From Rhizobium hidalgonense (GTDB lineage Bacteria; Pseudomonadota; Alphaproteobacteria; Rhizobiales; Rhizobiaceae): DNA of 64,000 nucleotides. The stretch covers positions 1 to 64,000 of the forward strand of contig NZ_LODW01000059.1 of the NCBI RefSeq assembly GCF_002914525.1, in the 5' to 3' direction. The notes under the pieces are model-generated. The model saw nothing but the letters and a program-made list of their open reading frames with translations, did not search any database and had not been told where the DNA came from. Below, one piece after another: positions 7,708 through 16,230 of the stretch. The position numbers and the translations under genes are program-made. The stretch's first letter is position 1. The number at the start of each line of letters is the position of its first letter.

Positions 7708-9030
7708 ATGAACAAGATCGCTTTTTTCCTGTCGGCAGGATTGACCAGCCTGTTCTTATCCGTTCCGGCAATGGCCGCCACGAAGATCCAGTGGTGGCAC
7801 GCGATGGGCGGCGAGAACGGCGCGAAGCTTGAACAGATCGCCAAGGGGTTCAACGCATCTCAGTCCGATTACGAGATCGTGCCGGTCTACAAGGGCACCT
7901 ATGACGAGACGCTGACGGGTGCGATCGCCGCGTTTCGCGCCAACCAGCAACCGGCAATCGTACAGGTTTATGAAGTCGGCACCGGCACCATGATGGCAGC
8001 CCAGGGTGCGGTCTATCCCGTTTACCAGCTGATGAAAGACGAAGGCGAGGCCTGGGACCAGAGCAAATTCATTGCCCCTGTCGTCGGTTATTACTCAGAC
8101 ACCAGCGGCAACGTCTTGTCTTTGCCGTTCAATTCCTCGACGCCGATCATGTATTACAACAAGGACGTCTTCAAGAAGGCCGGGCTTGATCCGGAAACAC
8201 CGCCGAAAACATGGGCGGAGGTCGAATCCTTCTCGCGGACGATCATGAAATCAGGTGCTGCCAAATGCGGCTTCACCAGCGCCTGGATCTCCTGGATCCA
8301 GACCGAAAATCTCAATGCCCTGCACGACAAACCCTACTCCACCAAGGCCAACGGCTTTGGCGGCCTGGACGCCGAATTCACCTTCAACAACGATCTGACG
8401 ATCCGTCACTGGGACAACTTGAAGAAGTGGCAGGACGAAGGCCTCTTCAAATTCGGTGGACCTGTCGGCGGCGACAACGCGCCCCCGATGTTCTATTCGC
8501 AGGAATGCGCGATGTATATGAACTCGTCGGCCGGCCGGGCTGGCGTGATCAACAACGCGAAAGGCTTCAAGGTCGGTTTTGCACCGCTTCCCTTCTATGA
8601 TGACGTCATCAAGCAGCCGCTCAATTCGATTATCGGCGGTGCCACGCTCTGGACGCTGAAGGGCCGTCCGGAAGAGGAATACAAGGGCGTGGCGAAGTTC
8701 TTCACATACCTGCAGAAACCCGAAGTTCAGGCCGATTGGCATCAGTTCTCCGGCTACCTGCCGATCACCGAAGCTGCTTACAAGCTCGGCCAGGATCAGG
8801 GCTACTACGAGAAGAACCCCGGCTCCGATATCGGCATCAAGCAACTGACGCGGGTGACGCCCACCGACAATTCCAAGGGCATCCGCTTCGGCAACTACGT
8901 CCAGGTGCGTGGCATCATCGACGATGAGTTTGCCGCATTGCTGGGCGGAAAGAAGACGGCGAAGGAAGCAGTCGATGCGGTGGTTTCACGCGGCAACGAA
9001 CAGCTTCGCGATTTCGAGTCCGCCAACTAA
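7708..9030 (+). CDS. ugpB: Glycerol-3-phosphate ABC transporter, periplasmic binding protein UgpB
   Basis: 440 residues with a Sec signal peptide (MNKIAFFLSAGLTSLFL, cleavage after AMA near residue 23). The mature start TKIQWWHAMGGENGAKL and the motif QVYEVGTGTMMAA are hallmarks of UgpB, which captures sn-glycerol-3-phosphate and glycerophosphodiesters. The start at ATG 7708 has GGGAG 5 bases upstream. It is the first gene of a ugpBAEC-ugpQ operon and is followed by a hairpin with a T-tract, which should make its message more abundant than that of the permeases. The arrangement and neighbours strongly support the name. Confidence 0.92.
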   Translation: MNKIAFFLSAGLTSLFLSVPAMAATKIQWWHAMGGENGAKLEQIAKGFNASQSDYEIVPVYKGTYDETLTGAIAAFRANQQPAIVQVYEVGTGTMMAAQGAVYPVYQLMKDEGEAWDQSKFIAPVVGYYSDTSGNVLSLPFNSSTPIMYYNKDVFKKAGLDPETPPKTWAEVESFSRTIMKSGAAKCGFTSAWISWIQTENLNALHDKPYSTKANGFGGLDAEFTFNNDLTIRHWDNLKKWQDEGLFKFGGPVGGDNAPPMFYSQECAMYMNSSAGRAGVINNAKGFKVGFAPLPFYDDVIKQPLNSIIGGATLWTLKGRPEEEYKGVAKFFTYLQKPEVQADWHQFSGYLPITEAAYKLGQDQGYYEKNPGSDIGIKQLTRVTPTDNSKGIRFGNYVQVRGIIDDEFAALLGGKKTAKEAVDAVVSRGNEQLRDFESAN

Positions 9031-9041
9031 TGGGCATCACG

Positions 9042-9076
9042 ACGGGGGCTGATGAAAAAGACCGGCCCCCGTTTTT
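9042..9076 (+). terminator. Intra-operon terminator/attenuator between ugpB and ugpA
   Basis: Stem ACGGGGGC (9042-9049) pairs perfectly with GCCCCCGT (9065-9072) around a 15-base loop, followed by TTTTT (9072-9076). It lies 12 bases after the ugpB stop. Partial termination here would give high binding-protein and lower permease expression. Confidence 0.8.
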
Positions 9077-9097
9077 AATCCGTCAGTGTGAGGACTC

Positions 9098-9982
9098 ATG
9101 CAAACCAAACGGACCGTATTTCCCAACAAGCTTTTACCTTACCTGCTCATTGCCCCGCAGATATTCGTGACCGTGGTATTCTTCCTCTGGCCCGCCGCAA
9201 CTGCATTCTGGCAATCCTTCCTGCGCCAGGACGCCTTCGGCTTCAAAACGAATTTCGTCTGGTTCGAAAACTACCGTCGGCTTTTTGCCGATCCGATCTA
9301 TATCAATGCCTTCGGCCACACCCTCATTTTCGCCATTCTGGTAACGGTGCTGTCAACGGCGATCGCGCTGCTCCTGGCTGCCGCGGCAATGCGGGTGCTC
9401 CGCACCTCTCGAATTTATTCGACTCTGCTGATTTGGCCCTATGCGGTCGCCCCGGCGATTGCCGGTATTCTCTGGTGGTTCATGTTCAATCCGTCGATCG
9501 GCATCGTCGCCTATATGCTGCGCGCGATGGGCGTCAGTTGGAACCATCTGATCAATCCCGACGATGCGATGATCCTCATCGTGATTGCCGCGACCTGGAA
9601 ACAGATATCCTATAACTTCCTGTTTTTCCTGGCTGCGCTGCAATCCGTGCCGCGCTCGCTTCAGGAAGCCGGGGCCATCGATGGGGCCGGTCCTGTGAAG
9701 CGTTTCTGGACGATCGTCTTCCCGCTGATCTCGCCGACGACCTTCTACCTGATCGTCATCAATATCGTCTACGCGATGTTCGATACTTTCGGCATCGTTC
9801 ATGCGACCACCCAGGGCGGGCCGGCGCGCGCAACCGAGATCCTGGTCTACAAGGTCTACTTCGACGGCTTCATCGGACTGAATCTGGGCTCGTCGGCGGC
9901 CCAGTCCGTCATTCTGATGGTGATCGTCGTCGCCCTTACGGCGGTGCAGTTCCGCTTCATCGAACGCCGCGTGCAATATTGA
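9098..9982 (+). CDS. ugpA: Glycerol-3-phosphate ABC transporter permease UgpA
   Basis: 294 residues, integral membrane protein with about six segments. The cytoplasmic EAA loop is SLQEAGAIDGAGPVKRFWTI near residues 188-207. The start LLPYLLIAPQIFVTVVFFLW follows the UgpA pattern, and AGGACTC precedes ATG 9098. It pairs with UgpE to form the channel that accepts substrate from UgpB. Position directly after ugpB and before ugpE/ugpC is the standard ugp order. Confidence 0.92.
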   Translation: MQTKRTVFPNKLLPYLLIAPQIFVTVVFFLWPAATAFWQSFLRQDAFGFKTNFVWFENYRRLFADPIYINAFGHTLIFAILVTVLSTAIALLLAAAAMRVLRTSRIYSTLLIWPYAVAPAIAGILWWFMFNPSIGIVAYMLRAMGVSWNHLINPDDAMILIVIAATWKQISYNFLFFLAALQSVPRSLQEAGAIDGAGPVKRFWTIVFPLISPTTFYLIVINIVYAMFDTFGIVHATTQGGPARATEILVYKVYFDGFIGLNLGSSAAQSVILMVIVVALTAVQFRFIERRVQY

Positions 9983-9994
9983 GGGAGCTTAAGG

Positions 9995-10843
9995 ATGGTT
10001 GAAAATCGCCCTTTCCTAAATTTCCTGGCCCACCTTGTTCTCATCCTCGGCGTCACGATCGTCGTGTTTCCCGTCTACGTGGCTTTCATCGCATCGAGCC
10101 ACGGTCCCAATGACTTCCTGTCAGGCGTCGTGCCGCTGACCCCGGGCAGCCACATCATCGAGAACTATTCGACGATGCTCTCTTCCGGGATGACAAGCTC
10201 GGGAGCGCCGCCGATCGGGCCGATGATGATCAACTCGCTGATTATGGCGGTCGGCGTCGCCGTCGGGAAGATCGCCATATCGATCCTTTCGGCCTTTGCC
10301 ATCGTCTATTTCCGGTTTCCGTTTCGGACCTTGGCATTCTGGATGATCTTCATCACGCTGATGCTGCCGGTCGAGGTTCGCATCGTGCCGACCTATAAGG
10401 TGGTCGCCGACCTCGGAATGCTGAATAATTACGGCGGCCTCATCATTCCGCTGATCGCCTCGGCAACGGCGACCTTCCTGTTTCGTCAGTTCTTTCTGAC
10501 AGTGCCTGACGAACTGATGGAAGCCGCCCGTGTCGACGGGGCGGGGCCGATGAAGTTCTTCCGTGATATTCTGCTGCCTCTGTCGATCACCAACATCGCA
10601 GCGCTCTTCATCATCCTCTTCGTGCTCGGCTGGAACCAGTATCTCTGGCCGCTCATCATAACCACCGACCAGAGTTTCTACACCGTCGTGATGGGAATTC
10701 AGCGCATGGCAGCGGTCGCCGATGCCGAGCCGCGCTGGAACCTTGTGATGGCGGCCGTCATTCTGGCTGCCCTGCCACCCGTCCTCGTCATCGTCGCCAT
10801 GCAACGCCTTTTTGTCAAAGGCCTGGTCGAAACGGAGAAATGA
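9995..10843 (+). CDS. ugpE: Glycerol-3-phosphate ABC transporter permease UgpE
   Basis: 282 residues with six predicted membrane segments. The EAA loop is ELMEAARVDGAGPMKFFRDI near residues 172-191. The late segment LGWNQYLWPLIITTDQSFYTV is typical of UgpE. GAGGGAGC precedes the start at 9995. Only one base separates its stop from the ugpC start. It forms the inner-membrane channel with UgpA. Confidence 0.92.
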   Translation: MVENRPFLNFLAHLVLILGVTIVVFPVYVAFIASSHGPNDFLSGVVPLTPGSHIIENYSTMLSSGMTSSGAPPIGPMMINSLIMAVGVAVGKIAISILSAFAIVYFRFPFRTLAFWMIFITLMLPVEVRIVPTYKVVADLGMLNNYGGLIIPLIASATATFLFRQFFLTVPDELMEAARVDGAGPMKFFRDILLPLSITNIAALFIILFVLGWNQYLWPLIITTDQSFYTVVMGIQRMAAVADAEPRWNLVMAAVILAALPPVLVIVAMQRLFVKGLVETEK

Positions 10844-10844
10844 A

Positions 10845-11891
10845 ATGGCCACGATCAATATCATCGACGTCAAGAAGAACTATGGCGCCGTTCCGGCTGT
10901 CAAAGGCATCAACCTGTCGGTGGCGGACGGCGAACTCATCGTGCTCGTCGGCCCCTCCGGCTGTGGCAAATCAACCCTGCTTCGCATGGTCGCCGGGCTG
11001 GAAACGATCAGCGAAGGCGATGTCGAGATTGCCGGCCGCAACGTGAACAAGGCAGAACCGGCCGACCGCGACATTGCGATGGTCTTCCAGAATTATGCGC
11101 TTTATCCGCACATGACGGTGCGCGGAAATCTCGAATATGGTTTGAAAAACCGCGGCACTGAACGGGCCGAAATCAACCGCCGGGTGGCGGAAGCCGCCGA
11201 GATCCTCGAAATCGGGCCGATGTTGGATCGCAAACCGCGCGAACTCTCCGGCGGGCAGCGTCAGCGCGTGGCGATGGGACGCGCCATCGTCCGCGAGCCG
11301 GCCGCCTTTCTTTTCGACGAGCCGCTGTCCAATCTCGATGCCAAATTGCGAGTGCAGATGCGCGTCGAGATCCGCCGGCTGCAACGGCGTTTGAAGACGA
11401 CCAGCATCTACGTCACCCACGACCAGCTTGAAGCAATGACCCTTGCAGATCGGTTGGTGGTGATGAACGGCGGGCTTGTCGAACAGGTCGGCACGCCCGT
11501 GGCGGTTTACGACCGGCCGGCGAGTTTGTTTGTCGCCAGCTTCATCGGCTCGCCGCCTATGAACCTTGTGCCGGTCGACGTGGTGAGGGCCGCTGATAGT
11601 GCAGGCACCCTGGTATTGCCTGCCGGCACCGACATGGTCGGCCTTCGCCCCGACGCCTTGCTCGTCATCAAGCCGGTGGAGCCTACCGTTCGCCTGAATG
11701 CGACGGTCGAGTTGCTCGAACCGATCGGCGGAGAAAGCCATCTGCATGTGCGATTGGGTAAGAGCCAGCGGACAGTTGTCCTGACCGTACCGGGTCGCCC
11801 GGACTTTGCCGAGAATGCGAATATCGACGTTTTCGCCCGCGTTGACGCGATGCACCCCTTTAACAGCGATACCGGAAAACGCACGGATTGA
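10845..11891 (+). CDS. ugpC: Glycerol-3-phosphate ABC transporter ATP-binding protein UgpC
   Basis: 348 residues, CUT1-type ATPase. Walker A GPSGCGKST is at residues 36-44, the ABC signature LSGGQ at 134-138 and Walker B FLFDEP at 155-160, with a C-terminal TOBE domain from about residue 235. It energises UgpAE. Because two other CUT1 importers in the window (3260-6344 and 14353-17478) lack an ATPase, UgpC may also serve them, as MsiK/UgpC-type ATPases often do in other bacteria (inference). It is slightly short at the C-terminus compared with the roughly 360-residue norm. Confidence 0.92.
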   Translation: MATINIIDVKKNYGAVPAVKGINLSVADGELIVLVGPSGCGKSTLLRMVAGLETISEGDVEIAGRNVNKAEPADRDIAMVFQNYALYPHMTVRGNLEYGLKNRGTERAEINRRVAEAAEILEIGPMLDRKPRELSGGQRQRVAMGRAIVREPAAFLFDEPLSNLDAKLRVQMRVEIRRLQRRLKTTSIYVTHDQLEAMTLADRLVVMNGGLVEQVGTPVAVYDRPASLFVASFIGSPPMNLVPVDVVRAADSAGTLVLPAGTDMVGLRPDALLVIKPVEPTVRLNATVELLEPIGGESHLHVRLGKSQRTVVLTVPGRPDFAENANIDVFARVDAMHPFNSDTGKRTD

Positions 11892-11943
11892 CGCAGGATT
11901 TTCATTTGTTCATTCAGCAGAAAACGACGAAAGAGATGAGACG

Positions 11944-12693
11944 ATGACGCCCGTAGAGCCGCGATCCGGCCCGACACGCAGTGAAGTTCAGGCCCATCGC
12001 GGCGCCTCAGCCGTGGCGCCCGAAAATACCATTGCAGCCTTCCGTGCCGCCGCCGAACAAGGCGCTGAATGGGTCGAGCTCGACGTCGCACTTCTGGGGG
12101 ATGGTACTCCGGTGGTGATCCACGATGTTTCCATTGACCGCTGCTCGTCGTCAAAGGGAAATCTCGCAGACCTCACAGCGTCGGATCTCAAGGCTATCGA
12201 TGCCGGCGCATGGTTTGCCCCGCAATTTATGGGCGAACCGCTGCCGACGCTAGCGAGCGTCGTTTCGGCACTCGGCGAATTGGGCCTCAACGCCAATGTC
12301 GAGATCAAGCAGCATGCCCATCACAAATCGCTCGACCAGTTGGTAAACATCGTCGACCGACATCTGAAGGCGCGGGCACCGCACACCAGGATCATGATCT
12401 CGAGCTTTGATGCGGCTGCGCTGAGAGGAATGCATGCGCTCGATCCAAGCTACGAACTCGCCATGCTGTGGAGTAGGGTGCCTGCGGATTGGCTTGATAT
12501 CCTTCGGTCGATCCCGGCATCGACCATCCATCTTGACTATAAGGCTCTGAGTATCGGCTTTCTCGAAGAGGCCGTCCGTTGCGGCATCAAGGTTCGGGCG
12601 TGGACCTGCAACGATCCAAAGCGGCTCGCATCTTTCTGGGACGCGGGTTTGGCCGGCGTGATAACAGACGACCCCAGTGTCTACCTCACCTAA
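11944..12693 (+). CDS. ugpQ: Cytoplasmic glycerophosphodiester phosphodiesterase (UgpQ-like)
   Basis: 249 residues without a signal peptide. The GDPD signatures are present: AHRGASAVAPENT (His18, Arg19), ELDV (Glu45, Asp47), HD (His60, Asp61) and VEIK. It hydrolyses imported glycerophosphodiesters to glycerol-3-phosphate plus an alcohol. The start at ATG 11944 follows AAGAGATGAGA. Placement downstream of ugpC fits the UgpQ role of processing diesters as they enter the cell. Confidence 0.9.
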   Translation: MTPVEPRSGPTRSEVQAHRGASAVAPENTIAAFRAAAEQGAEWVELDVALLGDGTPVVIHDVSIDRCSSSKGNLADLTASDLKAIDAGAWFAPQFMGEPLPTLASVVSALGELGLNANVEIKQHAHHKSLDQLVNIVDRHLKARAPHTRIMISSFDAAALRGMHALDPSYELAMLWSRVPADWLDILRSIPASTIHLDYKALSIGFLEEAVRCGIKVRAWTCNDPKRLASFWDAGLAGVITDDPSVYLT

Positions 12694-12702
12694 GGAGCGG
12701 CG

Positions 12703-13488
12703 ATGGGGCAGCGGATCATATCGAGCCGACAACGCGAGATCCTTGGGCTGATCGAGACCGAAGGTGTTCAGTACATCGAGGACTTGGCACGGCGGTACGA
12801 TTTGACGACGCAGACCATTCGGCGCGATATCAATGCTTTGTGCGATCTGGGGCATGCGCGCCGCTTCCACGGCGGCGTCGACCTGCCGGTCGAGGGCAGC
12901 AACATCTCGCTCAATGCACGCGCCCAGCTCAACCGGCGGGCCAAGCGGCTTATCGCACGGCGCGTCGCAGCCGACATTGGAGCGGAGGCGACAGTATTCC
13001 TCGGGATCGGCAGCACGGTCCAATTTGTTGCTGACGCGCTGCGCGATCACCAGGGTCTGACGGTGATCACTAACAACATCCATGTCGCCTTGAGCCTTTG
13101 CGACGCGCCGAGTGTCGAGGTCCATTTGACCGGCGGTCTTCTGCGTCACGATGACCGCGACGTGGTCGGCACCGATGTGATCCGGTTCATCGAAAAATTC
13201 TATGCAACCCACGCGGTGGTCGGCGCAGGTGCTCTGAGCCCGCTCACCGGCCTGATGGATTTCAGCTATAGCGAAGCCCAGATCACCAACGCGCTTTTAG
13301 AAAATTCACAAACGAAGTTTCTCGCGGCAGACGTCAGCAAGTGGACGCGCACCGCCTCCGTGCGGGTTGCGCCATTCAGCAAACTCACCCGGTTTTACAC
13401 GGACCGGCTTCCTGGCGAAGCGTCGGCCGCCAATGCTCTCGCCGAAAGCGGCTTGGAAGTGGTGACATGCAGCGAGGAGACAACATGA
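12703..13488 (+). CDS. DeoR-family regulator, GlpR-like
   Basis: 261 residues. The N-terminal helix-turn-helix (ISSRQREILGLIETEGVQYI, then LTTQTIRRDINALCDLGHARRFHGG, about residues 6-57) is the DeoR signature. The C-terminal domain has the sugar-phosphate binding pattern (FLGIGSTVQFVADAL, TNNIHVA, LTGG, ADVSKW). GlpR-type members respond to glycerol-3-phosphate, which fits its place inside the ugp operon. It is the best candidate to bind the palindrome at 7593-7632, giving autoregulation of the whole operon. The gene overlaps the next by 4 bases (ATGA). Confidence 0.85.
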   Translation: MGQRIISSRQREILGLIETEGVQYIEDLARRYDLTTQTIRRDINALCDLGHARRFHGGVDLPVEGSNISLNARAQLNRRAKRLIARRVAADIGAEATVFLGIGSTVQFVADALRDHQGLTVITNNIHVALSLCDAPSVEVHLTGGLLRHDDRDVVGTDVIRFIEKFYATHAVVGAGALSPLTGLMDFSYSEAQITNALLENSQTKFLAADVSKWTRTASVRVAPFSKLTRFYTDRLPGEASAANALAESGLEVVTCSEETT

Positions 13489-14324
13489 GCTCCGTAGACG
13501 ACATAAGCTACGTAGACCGGGCGCCATCAGCGCGGGAACTGCAGGAAGTGCGTTACCTGTTCACCGACATCGACGATACGCTGACGACAGAGGGAAAGCT
13601 CCTGCCGCAAACCTACGAGGCGCTGTGGGATCTCAGCCGGGCCGGCATTGCCGTCGTGCCGGTCACGGGCGGTTCAGCCGGCTGGTGCGAACATATCGTC
13701 CGCGCCTGGCCGGTGGCCGCCGTCATCGGCGAAAGCGGCGCATATTGCGTGACCCGCCGGGATGGCGATGTCGTCTTCGCCTATTGGGAGGACGCCGCGC
13801 TGCAAGGTGAGCGGCAACGCCAGCACATTCAGGCGATCAAAGCGCTGATCGCGCAAAAGAGCAGGCCGTTCAGGATCGCCCACGATCAGGTCTTCCGGCT
13901 GGCGGATGTCGCAATCGACATACAGGGTCACGATCCGCATGACGTCGAGGATCTCGCCTCCAGCATCAGAGCTATCGGCGGAACGGTGGCGATCAGTTCC
14001 ATCCACATCAACACCTGGATCGGCGACTACAACAAGCGGTCGATGAGCGAGCGGGTTCTAACCGGGCTGTTTGGTGTTGATCCGGCGGAGACGCCAGCCG
14101 TTACCGCCTTTGTCGGCGACTCTCGAAACGACGCGCCGATGTTCGGCTTTATCCGCAACTCCTTCGGCGTCAACAACATCATCCCGGTCCTGTCACAATT
14201 GCAGCACGCGCCGAAGTGGGTCTCGTCGCAACCCGCCGGCCTCGGCTTTGCCGATATTGCCCGGACGATCCTGCACGCGGTCGCCGAGAGGCACGCCCCA
14301 ATACCTGGGAAGAATGAGCTCTAG
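13485..14324 (+). CDS. HAD-IIB family hydrolase (phosphatase), substrate unknown
   Basis: 279 residues. HAD motif I is TDIDDTLT (nucleophile Asp28, acid Asp30), motif II is VVPVTGG, and motif IV is VGDSRNDAPMF. The sequence between motif II and motif IV is long enough for a C2-type cap, as in Cof, sucrose-phosphatase and mannosyl-phosphoglycerate-phosphatase relatives. The start overlaps the regulator stop (ATGA), and GAGGAG precedes it. As the last gene of the ugp operon it may dephosphorylate glycerol-3-phosphate or another product of diester hydrolysis, but this is inference from position only. It converges on the permease gene at 14353. Confidence 0.8.
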   Translation: MSSVDDISYVDRAPSARELQEVRYLFTDIDDTLTTEGKLLPQTYEALWDLSRAGIAVVPVTGGSAGWCEHIVRAWPVAAVIGESGAYCVTRRDGDVVFAYWEDAALQGERQRQHIQAIKALIAQKSRPFRIAHDQVFRLADVAIDIQGHDPHDVEDLASSIRAIGGTVAISSIHINTWIGDYNKRSMSERVLTGLFGVDPAETPAVTAFVGDSRNDAPMFGFIRNSFGVNNIIPVLSQLQHAPKWVSSQPAGLGFADIARTILHAVAERHAPIPGKNEL

Positions 14325-14352
14325 CCTCGACGGGCTGGTAGCCAGGCCACCA

Positions 14353-15207
14353 TCAGCTTTTGACCGAGCCGGCGGTCATACCCGCCAGGAAATAGCGTTG
14401 GGCAACCAGGTAAAGCACCAGGAGGGGAAGGGAGCCGAGCACGCTCATCGCCATCATTTCATTCCATTCGAAAGCGTGCTGGCCCATCAGCAGCTGGATA
14501 CCGATCGGAACGGTTCTGAGGTCCATCGATTTTGTCAGCGTCAGGGCGAAGAGGAATTCGTTCCACGCCAGCAGAAACGTATAGACCGCGGTGGCGACGA
14601 TCCCGGGGATGGAGACGGGAACGATGACGCGCCAGAGCGCTGTCCAGCTCGAGCCGCCGTCGACGAGCACGGCCTCGTCCAGCTCCTTCGGCAATGTGTT
14701 GAGGTAGCCGGTCATCAGCAGGACGGCGTAAGGCAGCGTGAAGACCATATAGGTGAGGATCAGTGCGAGATACGTATCGAAGATCCTGAAGGCGACGACC
14801 ATGCCGAAATAGGGGATGAGAAGGGTGATCGGCGGAACGGTCTGCGTGCTGATGATGAAGATGTTCAAGGTGTTCTTGAAGCGGAACTGATAGCGGCTGA
14901 AGCCGTAGGCAGTCAGGATCGCGATGACGAGGGTCAGGCAGGTGACGACGCCGGCGACGAAGTAGCTGTTGATGAAGAACCGCACTTTCACCGGATCGTT
15001 GAAGATCGTCAGATAAGCGGCCACCGTGAAATCCTCCGGCAATAGCCGCGGCGGAAGAGCGAAGATTTCCGTATTCGATTTCAGCGAGCTGAAAAACATC
15101 CAGACGATCGGGAATGTCGAAAAGATGAGGCCGACCACAAGCCCGAGATAAGTCAGGATGGTCGGCAGTGCCGAGCTCTTGAAGGAACGCTTTGCCATGG
15201 CGGTCAC
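14353..15207 (-). CDS. CUT1 sugar ABC transporter permease (MalG type)
   Basis: 284 residues, about six membrane segments. The EAA loop is TLPKELDEAVLVDGGSSWTA near residues 169-188, and the C-terminal segment YLVAQRYFLAGMTAGSVKS is the typical MalG-family end. Its start overlaps the stop of the upstream permease by 4 bases. It belongs to an operon transcribed leftward from the region at 17.5 kb, opposite the LacI gene. The substrate is unknown. Confidence 0.9.
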   Translation of the reverse strand: MTAMAKRSFKSSALPTILTYLGLVVGLIFSTFPIVWMFFSSLKSNTEIFALPPRLLPEDFTVAAYLTIFNDPVKVRFFINSYFVAGVVTCLTLVIAILTAYGFSRYQFRFKNTLNIFIISTQTVPPITLLIPYFGMVVAFRIFDTYLALILTYMVFTLPYAVLLMTGYLNTLPKELDEAVLVDGGSSWTALWRVIVPVSIPGIVATAVYTFLLAWNEFLFALTLTKSMDLRTVPIGIQLLMGQHAFEWNEMMAMSVLGSLPLLVLYLVAQRYFLAGMTAGSVKS

Positions 15208-16142
15208 CTGCGCTGCTGGTGTTTGATGTAGAAGTAGGTGACGCTCATCGAAATGATGAGGATGATCATTGCACTGGCCGAAGCCAGAGAGAATTCATAT
15301 TGGGAGAAGGCGAGCTTGTAGGTGAAGGTGGAGAGCACTTCCGTCGAATAGATCGGACCGCCGCCGGTCGTCATCCAGACGAGCGGAAAAACCTGCATCG
15401 TCCAGATAAAGTCGAGAAGCGCGATGCTGATGATGATCGGCATCAGTTGCGGAATGGTGATGTACCAGAATTTTTCCAGCTCGTTGGCGCCGTCGATGCC
15501 GGCTGCCTCATAAAGCTCCTTCGAAATGCCTTGGAGGCCGGCAAGCAGGCTGACCATATAGAGCGGATAACCCGCCCAGATATTTGCGAAGGTCAAAGCG
15601 TGGATGGCGGTGCGTGTGGAGGAGAACCACTCGACCTTAAAATTGATGATATGAAGCGCCATCAGCACGCTGTTGACGACACCGTTCGGGTCGAGCAGTA
15701 GGCGCCAGATGATGGCGATGATGACGGCGGTGAACAGCCAGGGCAGGATGAAGAGCACACGCAGGATGCTGCGGATGAGCGGATCGACGCGGTTGGTGTT
15801 CAACAGCAGCGCGAAGGCCAAGCCGATGATGAAGTGGAAGACGACGCTCATGATCGTGAAATAAAGCGTCTGCACCACCGACTGCCAGAAGACCGGATTC
15901 TCGAAGATGGTCAGATAGTTCTGCACCCCTGCGAAGGCCGCGTCCTTTTTCATGATGGCGCCGTCCATCAATGAATATTTGAGGACCATCACCATCGGGA
16001 ACAGCATCAGCAGAACCAGCAGCAAGGTCGCCGGCGACACGTAGAAATACGGCACCAGCTTCCTCAAAGTGCTGTAACGAAACCTTCTTTTCCCTCGCGC
16101 TTTGACTTGGGCAGCGACCAGAGCCGGAGCGGAATGATTCAT
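15204..16142 (-). CDS. CUT1 sugar ABC transporter permease (MalF type)
   Basis: 312 residues with a basic N-terminal tail and about six membrane segments. The EAA loop is ISKELYEAAGIDGANELEKF near residues 207-226. It partners the downstream permease. A perfect 10-bp hairpin separates it from the upstream binding-protein gene. No ATPase follows; the CUT1 ATPase at 25430 or UgpC is the likely energy source. Confidence 0.9.
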   Translation of the reverse strand: MNHSAPALVAAQVKARGKRRFRYSTLRKLVPYFYVSPATLLLVLLMLFPMVMVLKYSLMDGAIMKKDAAFAGVQNYLTIFENPVFWQSVVQTLYFTIMSVVFHFIIGLAFALLLNTNRVDPLIRSILRVLFILPWLFTAVIIAIIWRLLLDPNGVVNSVLMALHIINFKVEWFSSTRTAIHALTFANIWAGYPLYMVSLLAGLQGISKELYEAAGIDGANELEKFWYITIPQLMPIIISIALLDFIWTMQVFPLVWMTTGGGPIYSTEVLSTFTYKLAFSQYEFSLASASAMIILIISMSVTYFYIKHQQRR

Positions 16143-16180
16143 GAGCAGTAACTTCCCATTCTGCCGAGATTGACGACTTG

Positions 16181-16210
16181 CACCGGCAGCGTCAGGTTAT
16201 GCTGCCGGTG
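16181..16210 (-). promoter_or_regulatory. Perfect 10-bp hairpin between binding-protein and permease genes
   Basis: CACCGGCAGC (16181-16190) pairs with GCTGCCGGTG (16201-16210) around a 10-base loop, in the gap after the binding-protein stop at 16231. There is no T-tract in the transcribed direction, so it is more likely an mRNA 3'-end protector for the binding-protein message than a full terminator. Confidence 0.7.
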
Positions 16211-16230
16211 ATCTCGTGAAAGCGACGTGC

